DNA of 64,000 nt from Synaphobranchus kaupii (GCA_029718625.1 CM056377.1:96898998-96962997); one strand, 5' to 3'; shown: positions 11,085-24,092, numbered from the stretch's first letter. Numbers and translations are program-made. The notes: generated from the sequence alone by a model not told the origin.

Positions 11085-12119
11085 CAAGCAAAATTACAGG
11101 TAACAAGCAGCTAGCTATCTATTTGTGTCTGAGATGAGCTACTAAAACGATTTTTTTGAGTGTGAAATGGCTTCTGGAAGTGTTTAGTAAAGTCATTGTT
11201 CCACCTGAGTAAATTGTTCTGTATGCAGTACAGAAGGCTGTGCAGGTAAACAAAATGGTAATTTATGCATGGTATGAGGGAGAGAACATGATAACATGAG
11301 GGAGTACTTGTTGATTATTATTATTGTTGATTGTTGTTGTATAAGGGGGACTAATGGGTATATCAACATGGTGGACAATTCCATGGACAGGGTTAGTGGG
11401 ATTTGTAATGATGCATATTGCTCTCCTGAGGGAATGTGTAGTCTAAATGGCTTCTGTATGAATGGTTAAATAATCCCTCCTCAACCTCCACCCCCATGTT
11501 TTGATCCTTTACCTTTTTTTGTTTTTAGTTCATTTTTTTTAGCTTTTTGGACCCTGCCATTTTGTACTTTCTTTGTGTAAATACGGTAACTTCAGCAATT
11601 AGAGGCAAGGATCTTTTTATTTGTTACAGCAGGGGTGTTTTTATTTTTTATCTAGGAAACTGGTGGACTTTTGATTTTTTATCCACTGCACTTTTAGTAG
11701 TACACCTTAGTGCACTTGTATATAGTTGATATATGTTTGTCATGTATAAAGTTTTGCCTCCTAAAACCCAACCCCAACGTCCCTGTCATAGGAGGTGGCA
11801 ACAGAATAAAGGACAGGACTGGCAAGCATTAATGTGTAGGGAAGTTTCATACTATTCCCATTATTCATTTGAAAACCTGTTTGCACATTCCTGGACTCAT
11901 TTCTGGCTAATGGGGCTCTGGTGAAATACACAAGATTCACTGTGCTGCTACATGGGTTTTGACAGCTTTTTGTAACCTTGGGTAGTTAGTTGTGTAATAT
12001 GCAGAACACCAAGAACACGTCTAAAAATGAACTTTTATTGCCAATATTGACAAATTATCTAATTTTATTGTAAAAACCTAAAAAATAAATCATATTGAGA
12101 CCTTTCTGGAACATTGCCA

Positions 12120-12164
12120 TTTTTGGCACATTTGGCACCATTTGGCACCATTTGGCACCATTTG
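12120..12164. repeat. Short tandem repeat, TTTGGCACCA unit
   Basis: A 10-11 bp unit (ATTTGGCACC) is repeated about three to four times inside the right half of the piggyBac-like element. Confidence 0.75.
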
Positions 12165-12570
12165 GATAACGAAAAAGGTTCACCTGAAAAAAACCCTGTA
12201 AAATTTGAATGGTTTGAGATATTGACACCAGATTGTTACCAGAGGTAGGCAGCATATTGATGAATCAGATAGAGGAGTCATTTCCTTGATTGCATTTGTA
12301 GCTCCCCAGGTAAAAATTCTTAAACTTGAATGTAGGTACCCGTTTTTTAGTTTTTTTATATTTTCTGTACATAAATTGTTGTAGTTAAGTATCAAAAACT
12401 GGATTTCTATGAGTTCTCACTGCTTAGTCGTAATACTGCAGGTGTCTGCTTTAATAAAAGCCATGAACCATATTTGTACCATTTATAGTTTTTGAGATAA
12501 CCACCTTTGTTTGTCACTAGTGAAAACAGGCAAAATTTGGCCTATTTTGCCCTCGGTAGGAAGAGGTTAA

Positions 12571-14009
12571 GGGATTGAGTTTACTGACTTTTTTCTCACA
12601 ATGACTGATAAATTGATGCATACCAAAATGTTGTATGAACACCGCATTGGAATTGTGTAACAATTACCGAAAAGATCTTGACCTAAGTTGCTCTTATGAA
12701 TCAATCTGCAGTATAGCAAACCAACAGAACAAAGAAAACATTAGTTTCACAGGTTTCACCAATGACGTTAATATTTTTAAGCAATTTTTATGAAACCACA
12801 GCCTAAGTTTTCTGAATCATCTTGGTGGAACCCATCTCCCTGTGTGCGTGTCACAGTTGTGACACTACCAGTAACTAAATCTTGCCAGAGTTACTTTTCA
12901 TCCTGACAGGCAACTGATCAAAAGACAACATCAGCCCCTACAGGCTCCTGATGGATGTACCTGACACAATCTACTGAATTTATGGTTTTAAAAAACAAGA
13001 TTTCTTGTGCTAACACTTGTTTCCATGAGTGACCTGAGGCACTGAAGCTTTAAATAAGAAGTTCAGAGGCCATCCCTGAAGTGTGCAGTGAAACATAGGG
13101 AAAAACATTTCCTATAAAACCACCTGCCAGAATGTGTCACACATGACCCGTTTCATTGGGAAGGTAAAATAACATGCAGCACCCCATGCAGCCCATCTTA
13201 AGCTTCCACTGACAAGGCCACCGCATCATTTTATGTCAATTTAGCAGCTACAGTGAGGTGTAACAGAATGCAAACCAAGCTCCCCAGAGGCCTTGGTTGC
13301 ATATAGTGAGCAAACAAGCCAAAGGAAACAATAATTTAAAATCAGCCTATGGATGCCCAGCAGGCATAAGCCTGGACAAAAAGGAGCAGAAAACAACTTT
13401 TAATTCAACCAATTATGATTTTATGCCATTCTGATGCATGTTAGCATAGTTTTGCTAATAACACAATTTGGCTGCTCCTTCAACCTTCTTAAAGACAAAT
13501 AAGTTTCAACATACTTTTGCAGCACTGAGTTGATATGAAAGAGCCCAATGTCTCTTGCTCAAATAACAAATGTACCAAATTACAACTTGACACACTTTCT
13601 CCAGACAAACGTTAAATCAATCAGTTTCGCAAACAATGAATCATACAGGCACAGCCCCAACTCGACACTTGCGGAATGGGTTGGAGAACCAGCAAGACAC
13701 TTGCTATAAATTATTATATCTAACAATTTTGTGTTCATAATGTGGCTAGGTAACCAATTAACGTTATCTTAGTACGTATGTTGCTAAAGTTATTGAAATT
13801 CCTTATATTGCAGAAAAATGTTTGCTAACTAGCTGTCAACATATATGACAACCTAAGTTAGCTAGGCTACGTTAGCTAGCTAGCTTCTAGTAACTTACAT
13901 GAAGCATTTTTAACCCATCATGGCCTGAGCTTGTTGAGGTTTCTATGGTCTATGGACTAGCTGCACTGACCAATCACTCGCAACGCTGCCAACAAAATGC
14001 ACAGGACTC
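12571..14009. other. No gene recognised
   Basis: No coding exon, RNA gene or clear transposon end. From about 13850 the sequence becomes dense in GTTAGCTAGC words. Confidence 0.5.
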
Positions 14010-14111
14010 CCCTTATGGAAATGTAATATACTGCAGTATATTTTAAATATATTGTGAAGATAATTTTGATATATTTACAATATACTGCAGTATATTATTT
14101 TTCCATAAGGG
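14010..14111. mobile_element. Small palindromic MITE
   Basis: The sequence runs from CCCTTATGGAAA through AATATACTGCAGTATATT and, after a short AT-rich centre, back through the same words to TTTCCATAAGGG. At about 100 bp it is almost entirely inverted repeat. The superfamily is not determined. Confidence 0.75.
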
Positions 14112-14814
14112 TCTCACATTCGGTTAACGTTACAAAGCTAACATTGACCAGCTGAGATGCTAACATTACGTACTCGTTTTCAATGGAATAACGTTAGCTA
14201 GCTACGGTAAAGTTAGATAGTTCGCTAACATTAGCTATAGCTACCGTTACTAGCTAGCAAACAAGCAACTCTGCCTTTGGACACATTGTTGGCAACCAAT
14301 AAACTTTTGACAAGCTTGTTAATTACATTAGCTAGCTAGCTAGTTCTCTTCAGCTTTTCGTCTCTTCAATACACATTTGAAAAACTTAGGTTGTTATAAC
14401 TAGCTAGGTCACTGGCTAAGAGTAACGTTATGCATACTTTTTTTTAGCTAGCTAACGTTAGCTTGCCTTAAACTGGATAGTCAGCTTTAGTCAGTTCAGC
14501 AACAAATTAGCGAACTTTGTTAGCCATCGGTTCCTAACGTTACTGTTACTCTCGTGGTTACGCTGTGCTGAGGTATGGGAAACCATGTCTGTAAACTAAA
14601 AGGTTTTCCCGAGTGTACTGTTACAAAACCAATTCACCTTTCAATGCGGTAGCTTACATACGGTACAACAACGTGTTGGGCAACACTTTTTACTCGGAAA
14701 ATACCATTAAGAAACATTTTATGTTAAACATGTGACGCGTGTTTACAGTTTCGTCGGGTCTATCTTACCAGGAAGTAGCCTCGAGGTGCCTTCCTTCGCA
14801 GGACTTCTGAGTTG

Positions 14815-14916
14815 ATGGCGGTTGTCTGGTTGAGCTATTTTTTAGTATTTCTTTATCTTTATCCGAGGCTGTGCTTAACTTTTAGGGCCGCTCTTCAGTG
14901 GTACCGATGCATTCGG
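14815..14916 (+). CDS. Candidate first coding exon of a small membrane protein
   Basis: ATGG at 14815 opens 34 codons, MAVVWLSYFLVFLYLYPRLC followed by LTFRAALQWYRCIR, ending at a donor-like GTAAAG (14917). Residues 4-16 form a strongly hydrophobic segment followed by basic residues, as in a signal anchor. If spliced to the AG at 15012-15013, the frame would continue WQSQHSRRKGGGGAQ. I do not recognise the protein. Promoter-like GC content upstream and the GTTAGCTAGC-rich flank support a 5' gene end, but there is no homology, so this may equally be a chance frame in a non-coding first exon. Confidence 0.3.
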
Positions 14917-15092
14917 GTAAAGACAGCAGTTTAGATCTCTATAGTATATTGTAAAGTGCGATAGTTATACTGTTGTTTGGACTGTACCATAGCTCTTCAC
15001 CATTCGTGATCAGTGGCAGTCCCAGCATTCCCGGAGGAAAGGGGGCGGTGGTGCACAGGTCAAAGATGGGGCTGCTACCTCAAGTTTAGTTT

Positions 15093-15640
15093 AGTTATTA
15101 CCTCAGCAGCAACTATTCTTCCTGGGGTCCACACAAAAGACAAGACAAGACATTCAAACATCACATTATATACAATCCACAATATCAATAAAACAAGATT
15201 CAATAAAAAATAAATAAGAGACAATAAGTAGTTCTCACATTCATAATGTCATCTCTATAGTAGCCTATATTGTAAAGTGCGAACATCACCTCAAGTGCAG
15301 CGGAAATGTCATTCGGCACCAATTTTCAGACTGAACACCTTGGCATACGCGTCAATCGTATAAGAAGCGTAACAATTAATTAAACTTTGAAATATTATGC
15401 TGATTTTGTTACGTTCTATTTTAGGACAAAGTTACTTCCACTACTGACGCTGGGCATTGCGCCTAACACTAGGCTACCGTTCAAAAGTTTGGAATCACTG
15501 AGACATTTTTATGTTTTTGAAAGACATTGATACTTTTATTCACCAAGTTAGCATTAAATTGATCAAATAAATACAGTCAAGACATTGATAAAGTTACAAA
15601 CTAGGCTACTATTTCTATTTCATTCTATTTCTACTTTTTA
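15093..15640. mobile_element. Relics of dispersed repeats
   Basis: CTATTCTTCCTGGGGTCCAC at about 15112 belongs to a repeat common in teleosts. At 15475 TACCGTTCAAAAGTTTGGAA begins a Tc1/mariner-type relic that continues with GATACTTTTATTCACCAAG and ATTAAATTGATCAAA. Its right end cannot be found. Confidence 0.55.
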
Positions 15641-15653
15641 CACATATCCCCCG

Positions 15654-15800
15654 ACATATCAAACGAGCCTCAAGCCATCACTCTGCTGCCAGATATGCAG
15701 TAGATATGGATGGATCACTTTAAGGGTTGTTTCTCCTGACTCATTTCTCTATTGAACTATATGTAAAAAATAAGTCAGGAGAAACAACCCTTAAAGTGTA
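15654..15800. repeat. Isolated copy of the foldback core found at 56-59 kb
   Basis: The words TATCAAACGAGCCTCAAGCC, ATGGATGGATCACTTTAAGG and GTCAGGAGAAACAACCCTTA match the central part of the three foldbacks at 56343-59811. The inner arms TTAAGGGTTGTTTCTCCTGAC and its reverse complement face each other here. The outer arm sequence and Tc1-like ends are absent, so this is a truncated or partial copy. Confidence 0.85.
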
Positions 15801-15830
15801 TGCATGTGAATGTGCAAGAGTGTGTGCGTG

Positions 15831-15833
<3 letters not shown>

Positions 15834-15861
<28 letters not shown>
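15834..15861 (+). repeat. Homopolymer run of 28 G
   Basis: Twenty-eight consecutive G residues follow a short TG-rich stretch. It should form G-quadruplexes. Its length may be an assembly approximation. Confidence 0.95.
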
Positions 15862-17497
15862 CTGATATGAGGACAATGAATAGTTGTGTAGCTTTCCAAC
15901 CTTGCACTTAATAATTAACTCATGATGTATAAGTAGGTTTGTTTAGTCAGCTGCCTTTCTGTAAACCCTCTTCCATATAAAAAGCCGGGCTGTGAAGTTT
16001 AGGTTTTCTTCTAAGAAATATCTTGAACAATAGTTGAAGATTAAAAGAAATGTCTCAGGAAATCTGACAATTCTGTTGGTGAATAACACTATACAGAATT
16101 TAATGGCATGAGTTATATTGGGTTGCTTTACACCCACATTTTCTTTCAATTAGATCAATGCTTTTCAGTGACAGATAGGGACTGTCTTAGTATCTTCAAA
16201 TTTCAGATTTCCGAGGGAATAATTATAAGGGTAGATGAAAAGTAATATATCACAGAGTGTGGCAAGATCTACCAAGATATCTGATTCAACATGCAAGACT
16301 TGTTTTGTTTAAATCTGCTCAATAATAGCATTGTATTTGCATTGTTTTCAAAGTAACTTACCATTACAATGCAGCAGCCTTATGCTAATCTACACTTCTT
16401 TTGAGGAACTCCATTTGATTTAAAGATATTGAAACATGAATTGGCATGTCTTCACTTTTGTCTTTACAGATATTCATCTCTTGTATTTTCAGTGTTGTAT
16501 TATTCTTTGACATAATCAGATTGTCTTCCATTCCATGGATGAGTAAATGTGTACATTTAATATATTTAATAGACACACCTGCCCAATGAAGGAATAAAGT
16601 CTCCAAAGGCCAGATTATAGGTCCAATTCCAGTATGTATCAAGTGTTATGATGGTACTACTGACTATAGATGCCCTGATAAGACTGTTCAGATCAGCAAT
16701 TAAATATAATAGACATAGTAGTAAAACCATTTGAATACTAGTACTGATATATTGTCATTTTTTCCATGTTAATACTTTGCCTAATTTGTAGTAATTGACC
16801 AAGGCCAATGGGGCAGCTAGGTAATATTTAATGAATAATTTATTCAGAGGTTTTTGTTTACCTCAGAAGAGGAGCATTTCAGTGCACAGTACTTAATTTA
16901 GGCATGCTTATATCATTATTGATTGCAAGCTACTCATCTTGCATATCATGGTATGAGGAGAAATTGGAAATAAATTCTAGGTTTGTGATTCACTGGTAAA
17001 AACCAATATATTCCTTCTAATATTGATTACACTTATATGCTGAATTCCAGTGCTGTAGTTGTACATCAGAAGTGACAGCTCATTTGGTCTCGTGTCTAAT
17101 TTGAGGGCTAAGGGATGGTGTCAAGCTAAAGCACTTGCTTGGTATAGTAATGTACCTAACAATCTGGAAACTAATCCTGAAGATGTCTCTCCCATCTGTG
17201 GGCTTGAGGTTAAAAAGTAGGGAATTAGACTGTTAAAAAGGCATGCATAATGTAATCAATAAATGAAAGACTGTAAAATTTGTAAACTATAGCCAAAATG
17301 TCTTGGGAATGTTTGCAATTCATGAAATTAAGCCTGAAGGATGTGCATACCATTGTACAAACAATTGTTTGTAATTGCATTTGTATAACTGATGCTTTGA
17401 CACTGTTTTGTCCTGTTTCAAAAATGGTATGTGTGTGTTTATTTTTCTGTAAGTAAAAGTAATTAAAAATGGTCAGAATTAATTTCATTCGAAGGCC
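15862..17497. other. No gene recognised
   Basis: AT-rich single-copy-looking sequence with only short chance frames. Being on the 3' side of lhx9, it could hold conserved regulatory elements; the sequence alone cannot show this. Confidence 0.4.
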
Positions 17498-17717
17498 GTG
17501 TCTGAATCAGTGTACCTACTATTGAGTATGCCAGTTAAGTATACTTTTTGAAAAAGCTATTCTGAAATGGAGTGTTCTTAATATCTCCGGATCATATACT
17601 TATTTCCAGGTTTTCGCTGATATTAGTATGGGCGATATTTTTTGTCATTAAACAGTAAGCAGTATACAGTATGCTAGTACACAGGACGCAGTAGATAGGG
17701 CTCTGATTCGGACACAG
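17498..17717. mobile_element. MITE with GTGTCTGAATCA inverted ends
   Basis: The element begins GTGTCTGAATCA and ends TGATTCGGACAC. The interior (TTTTCGCTGATATTAGTATG ... CACAGGACGCAGTAG) is shared with 6525-6650. No coding capacity. Superfamily not determined. Confidence 0.65.
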
Positions 17718-20700
17718 TCTAAGTGTTTCTATACATATGGAAATGTCATACGGAAAGCACATTTGAATTGTATTGGTGTATCTCATGCCAAGGTTTAAGA
17801 GCTAACAATTATACATAGCAACGTGTGCTAGCAGACTTTTTTGCCATGTGAGTAGAGAGATGTGAATGAGGATAGTGTCTAAGCTCTTTAGTCTGTGGTA
17901 AAATGTATTGGTTATTACACAAGTCAGGTACAGTCTTCATGAAAACTGCATAATTGAATCTAACCATTTATTTGCTGTATCACTGAGGCTACAGTCTACG
18001 CTCCAAAATGACTCATATATCAAAGCATCAACTCATACAGCACTTGTTTTTTGCTCTGCAGAAATTATTCCCTAAGAAAAAAAACAGAGCATTATGTTTT
18101 TCATAAGAGATTTTTCATTGAAGGTGTACAATGAATGATCTATTCATCTTCTTTATATTTTCACACTACTTTAAAAAGTAGAATAAAACTAAGAAGTATG
18201 TTCAAGACTTCCCTTGACTTCAACATTCACTCACATTTATTCAGTTAGAAAAATTAAGCTTGCATTTAGTCTCTGTCCTTATTGATGCTTTAATTTGAGG
18301 CAGTTCAATGGCACTGAAGGTGTGTCTGCAGTCCTGTTCACACCTTGCCATAGGAAGATATTACAAAGTTATGAAATGCATATACTGCCTTTTTTAGGAA
18401 GAAATAACAGTTAATGTGACTATAGCCTATTTCTAGCATTATGCATATGCACACAAATTCTCCTGATTAAGCAAGATGTTCACCATCCTTGGGTGGTGAT
18501 CCCTTTTTGTGCAATCGCTTTGAGAAAAAAATAGTCTGGAGGGGGTCCATCAAACATATGACCTTGAACAAAGTCACTTTTTTCATTCTAGGAAACTCTA
18601 AGTGATGGTTTTTTCTTGTTATTTGTTTTCTTTGCTATGTTTGCTCTAGGGTAGAGCAGAATTTCAGTATAGAAACATGTGCCTAAATACAGCCATATCC
18701 TCTATGTTAAGAGCTCCACAGTATAGTAAGCCAACAGATGGATTAAACACAAGTGTGAGCCCTAAAGGTTTGAGAAGAAAAGAAAGGGGAAAAATTAATT
18801 GTGGCAAAGCTGACCTGTCAAAGAAAAAATTTGTTAAGTGATACAGGGATATGCAAAGATGTGTTTTCTCATAAAAACCAAGGTGTAAATAATGTAATAA
18901 TAGATTTGTGAGTGCATAATCAGTCTTTTTAATAAACTCGGGGCTATATGATCTATTGTTTCATTTTTCCTGTTAATTAATATACTTTGCTTTCATTTGC
19001 ATACTCTGTCCATAAATACTGTTGAAATGTTAAATGTTTTTTTTTTTGGAAATGTTGACTCATTCTATGCAACAATATCTTTGTATACATCGCATTAGAT
19101 ACCTGTATAACACAGTTTTAGAATACATTTAATAACACTTTTTCCAACAGTAGAAAGAGAAACTCAAACTGATTATGCTTTGATTGTGTCCTTATGGTGA
19201 GAACCATCACTCGTCTCCACCTGTTCACCATCATACAAAATAGGCCTATTACCATAATGTCCTCGTGTGAATCCCTGGACTACTACCTGTCACTTTTGTA
19301 TCACGTAAGCCTTGAGGGATGAGAAATTGTCGTTTGTAGGGAGCTGCACCATGTGACGTGTCTCTGACGACAAGTATATAGTGGTGCTCAGCAACAGGGG
19401 AGTAAGTCACTGGCCTGGAACCCGAAGTATCACAAGACCACCCGTGGAACTGACACCATATCAGTGTTCTGTATGCCCCTCACATACAGAACACAGCCTC
19501 GCAGACTGTTTCCACAGCTCTCTATAGTGCTGTCATGTGTTTACTGCCACCAGCTGCATTCTGTCTGCCTAATCAACTCATTGCCCTAACACTGGATTTT
19601 TCTATCACAAAATCCAGTGGATTTAGTTTATTTATCACACATACCTTGATGACTCTGCCCTATACTGCACCCTAAACTGAAAAAGCAGAAATGTGAATTC
19701 AATCAATTTTATTCTCATCTGTGCGCAAGACAGTGTTTCTTCCCTTCCATGCAGTCTATTTAACACTCTGCCACAGGTGACACATTGGACCTTAATGTTT
19801 GCTTATCCTCGGGTGCAGTCTCTGTTCACTTTCAGTGACAATCGTCAGGTGATGTCAGAGACAGGACACTTCTCCAGCCTGTCCAGAACAAGACTGATTA
19901 GACGTGCTCTCACGCCTTCTTTGCTATATTACCCTCTCTGTGACTTTGGTGACCCACACACACGCACATACACAGAAGTGAAGTGTGCACAATGCTTTGA
20001 GGACGTTCTGTAAATTCTTCAAGACACCTGTAGATGAACATACATTAATATTGATTGAATATATGCACTGGTTTAGTCAAAAAAAGGGATATTAACAGTA
20101 TCCACTCATCTCATTTTCCCTGTTACTTCTTGTATTGAAGAAGTATACTAAGAAGAACTGACATTTGGCAAAAAATAAAGAAAATAAATGTATCACTTTG
20201 TAGAATGCAAATAAAAGATAGGTTGTTATCTCCATACTGTTCAATAATTTACTTTCATTTTGATTTAATATGAAACGTTGATTTTGACGTCGGGAGCATG
20301 CTTTATCATTCTATACTTACTGAAACAACTATAGACACTAAACAACTGCATACAGGGATTACAAATACACAAATAATATTCAAAGATGTATGTAAATGAA
20401 TAAAGGACATTGCTATTAAAAAAATCAAAAACATAAATATACATTGTGCATATATTTTTATACATTTAATCCATATTTATATGGAATATAAACATACTTA
20501 TAAAATGACTGGTGGAGAGAGATGCTTGTTACTGTGTAATTTGAGCTATTGTAATTGAATCACCTCTGATTCTTATTATGTCCTCTTTGTATGGCCCAGC
20601 CTCTATATTATCTGTGTACATTGTAGGGAAACACACAATCTTATTCAAGGTCAGGCTACAGCAGCAATATTCCACCCAGGATTCAAATGTGCAACCTTCG

Positions 20701-23700
20701 GATTGCTAATCCAGTCCCTGGCACCCTATGTCAGAAAGGAAATCAAGGAGGGAGTCATTGCAAGATATTTAAAGAATTGCTTTGCTCAGGGCAACGCTAT
20801 AATACCCATTCTCACCTTAATATGCTTGAATCATTTAAAACAAGTATGATCAATTACAACTGTGATTCTATTTTTTATTGTTATATGGATTATTTGCTGT
20901 GGTATTTTACATGACTACTAACGTCCTTTAAAGCTACAAGCAATTTGTTTAAAATTATATATTAAAAGACAGAACGTGCTGAACCCAGGAAAACACTGAA
21001 ATGGGTATTGAGCCTAATGAACCAAATATGAAGAATATGAAATACATACTGTGTGTCAAATAAAGCAGATTACACCAACAAAGTTTCTCTTTCTGAAATA
21101 ATGTTCCTCAGTCAGTATTGATACATTTAGTTATCACTGTGGAAAAAAAATGCATGAATAAAATAAATTCCCTTTACACAGGCTAATTACACAGGCTAAT
21201 GGTTTCCTTTTGTTAATTATCATACTGTTAGCTGGTTAACACAATATCAGCAACCTCAATATATTTGGGTGATATTTGTGGCCCTCACGAACCAAATTTG
21301 TTATTTTTTTCCCCATTGCAATGCAGCTACTGGTATCAAGGACAAAATTTCATATGAAGGTTTATTTCACAGGTGACAACAAAAGAGTGCATCAAACATG
21401 AAAGTGTACATCTTAAAGAAATGTTAACAAGATGGAAAGGTGCATGCAGAATATGAATGCTCTTTATCTTTTTTAATAACATCCTTTTCTTCCAGTGCAG
21501 CCAGATGGCAAGGCACCAGCTCCGCAGTCTGCTTGATCCGCTTGCTTTTGATGGACATTCTGCTGCGGAGAATCGAGGAGGCCGTGTGTTTGCAAAAATA
21601 ATACTTTGTGACAAAAAACTTTTTGAAACCAGGCTGACGAGGCTGGTAGTGTCTGTGCATGTGCATGCATGTGAGTGTGTGTCTTTGTACAAGCAGTTGC
21701 ATCAGAATATTCCTTGTTTAATTGAATTTATGCCTTCACATAAACACACATTCACCCCTGTGGCTTGTTGCCAGGTTGCTCTGTTATTCATAGATACATA
21801 TTTATACATCTTTTTTTCAATGTGTGAACTTCATTTTAGTACAAAGAGAAATGCAATGTCCTGTTTCACAATGATTTGGAACAACTCATACACTGGATTC
21901 TCCTCCGTTGGTGGATTCAATCATTCAGTACAAGCTTTTTTTAAAGTCCGTTTTACATTTTTGGCTCAAAAGGTTATTTATATACTATATCTTATCCTAA
22001 TATTGTCTTTGTCTTCAATGGTGAGGAATTCCGATCAAAGTTTTCCTTTTCTTTTAATACTTTATGGAATTTTCAAACGTCGGGAAGTGTGGCTGTAATG
22101 CCCCAAGATTTGTTCTCCCTGAAAGAAATCATAGAGTAACAATTTATTAAACTACAGAGCAACCTGGCTTTAAGGGATCTGCATTTATTTTAACTTCTTA
22201 TTTCTAATATTAAGGTATGCTTTCCAGCATTCAATTGATTCAATTTAAAAAAGGAATCCATTTTCATGCATTAAAAAGCAACCTTCATATTTCTGTAATA
22301 ATAGACTACAGGATTTTAGCAACAAATCTGTGGGGCATTACTTATGAAATAATAAACATCAACTGAAAACTGAAATAAACAAAAGAAAGCAAAAATGTAG
22401 AAAGCTGTCATTGGACATTGGTCACTGAACTGTAATTTGTTGATGTGGGAAAATGCAGTTAAGAATATTCAAAACAACACATAAAAACAGTAAATTGAAT
22501 GAAAAATAAAACTCATTTAAAGCAAAGTATTTTTTATTCACACAAATTTAATAAGATATATAACAACCGTTTGGTCCATAAATATTTAAGGGGAAATAGT
22601 TTCTATACACCATCTTTATCAAGAAACAAGGAAACATGGACAATCTTGTTAGAACACTTACTGTACTATAAACACAAAGATCAATATATAAGATTCTTGG
22701 ATAACCAACTATATCTGAAAGAGTGCACAACTGCTTTCTATGACATCGCTGTCCCCTTTCAACAGGATACACCATAAAAAGATCTTCAGAAATAAGATGT
22801 AAAACAGTACAAAACTAGTGAGGCGTTAAAAGGATGTGAGTCAGATAACAAACAACACATATCCTGAATTTCACAAACTTTCTTCCAAGTTATAGCATAA
22901 GGCACATAGTAGAACTGAGTTAGGCATCTACTTTATTAAGTAGATTTATAGTACCATTTTGTTCTACAAAAGAACACTTTTTTTTTTGACACTTAGAATG
23001 AAATGTTTCAACCCAAGCAAGGACTCTTACTTTCGCTTTCAGCCAGAAGAAACACATTTTTGGTCTGTTCAGTGGCAAGTGTCCGTAAAGAAAGGAAAAC
23101 ATGGCCAAAAAAGATAAAAATGTGGATGACAAATTTTTCATCTGGCTCATTCAAAACATTCCAGCTCTTGAAGGCCTTTATGTTTCCTCAGCCCTCAACT
23201 CAACATATATGCAGCTCCCTACCTTTCTATTTTTTTTTCTTTTTTGTCCTTATTCTTAACACCCTGAGCAATATGATAATAATGCACTTTCATCTGGGCA
23301 GTATATTGTCACTTTGCAATTTAATTAATCTACTGGCATTCTGAATCCAGATCTGTTCATTCACTTTAGTGTTTTCTTGGTAATGAGGCTTAAAGAAGCT
23401 TAAAAGTGCTCTATCATTTAAAAAAGAAACAATCAATTAAAACAGTGGCCACCCTTTGCCTTGCTTTATACTGAAAGTTAGGTCTCCCAATTACAATTCT
23501 GCTCCTTCATTTTTGTTGTTGTTTTCAATCCATATCTGATATCAATATGATTACATCGCCTGTTGAACAATTACCACTGCACAGATCTATATTCTGTTAG
23601 CTTCCTGCTACAGTTGAATTTTATGCCAAAACAAAATGTGTACTGAGGTTAGCATTCACCTGGAGTTTGAGTTTAAGGTAATAGGCATATACATTTAAAC

Positions 23701-24092
23701 GTAATAACGTAATTCTAACTATGTTATTTTTAAATACTGAATATTGGGGTAATTTGCATTCCATTGGACTTTACCGTATAGCCTATTGCTACCATGTACA
23801 ATTTCAATTTGTCTACATGAATATCTAGACAATAGCATGATTATCATATTTGGAGGCTGTGTCATTTTTACAATCCAATAGCCTGTAAAAATCAAATCCT
23901 TGAAAGAGTGTGGACTAACAGTTAATTCTGAATGCTGTTTTCTTGACATCGTACAAATTGATATTTTTTTACATTTCCCAAGTGGAAATATTTCAAGGTA
24001 TCAAACGAACACCACACTAATTAATCCTGTTCTTCTATTGTGTCTAACAGGAATTTCAGTGCAGGTGCACTAATCTCCAGGCAAATAAATGT
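17718..24092. other. No gene recognised; long AT-rich 3' flank of lhx9
   Basis: Apart from a SINE relic near 20.65 kb nothing is recognisable. The longest plus-strand frame (21457-22098, 213 codons) has no domain, repeats or plausible splice context. Confidence 0.5.
20645..20735 (-). mobile_element. Decayed tRNA-derived SINE fragment
   Basis: Read on the minus strand, GGATTAGCAATCCGAAGGTT followed by GCACATTTGAATCCTGGGTG is a diverged version of the tRNA-like head of the SINE at 2133-2350. The tail is not recognisable. Confidence 0.55.

Larger units (their letters stand above)
9311..12566 (+). mobile_element. piggyBac-like transposon lacking its catalytic core
   Basis: TTAA at 9307-9310 and 12567-12570 flank the element, as expected for piggyBac target sites. 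The ends are CCTCTTAATGCC and, reversed, CCTCTTCCTACC, which agree at 9 of 12 positions. A perfect 16-bp palindrome (GTCACGCCGGCGTGAC, 9338-9353) lies just inside the left end. The only coding piece I recognise is a possible transposase first exon at 10241-10380. No DDE-type core is visible in the remaining 2 kb, so this 3256-bp copy is probably non-autonomous. An L2-tailed repeat has inserted near 11 kb. Confidence 0.75.

Noticed and set aside
21457..22098. 213-codon open frame on the plus strand
   Set aside because: The longest frame in the window, but the composition is that of AT-rich non-coding DNA, with no domain, no repeat and no plausible exon borders. Several shorter frames overlap it on the other strand.
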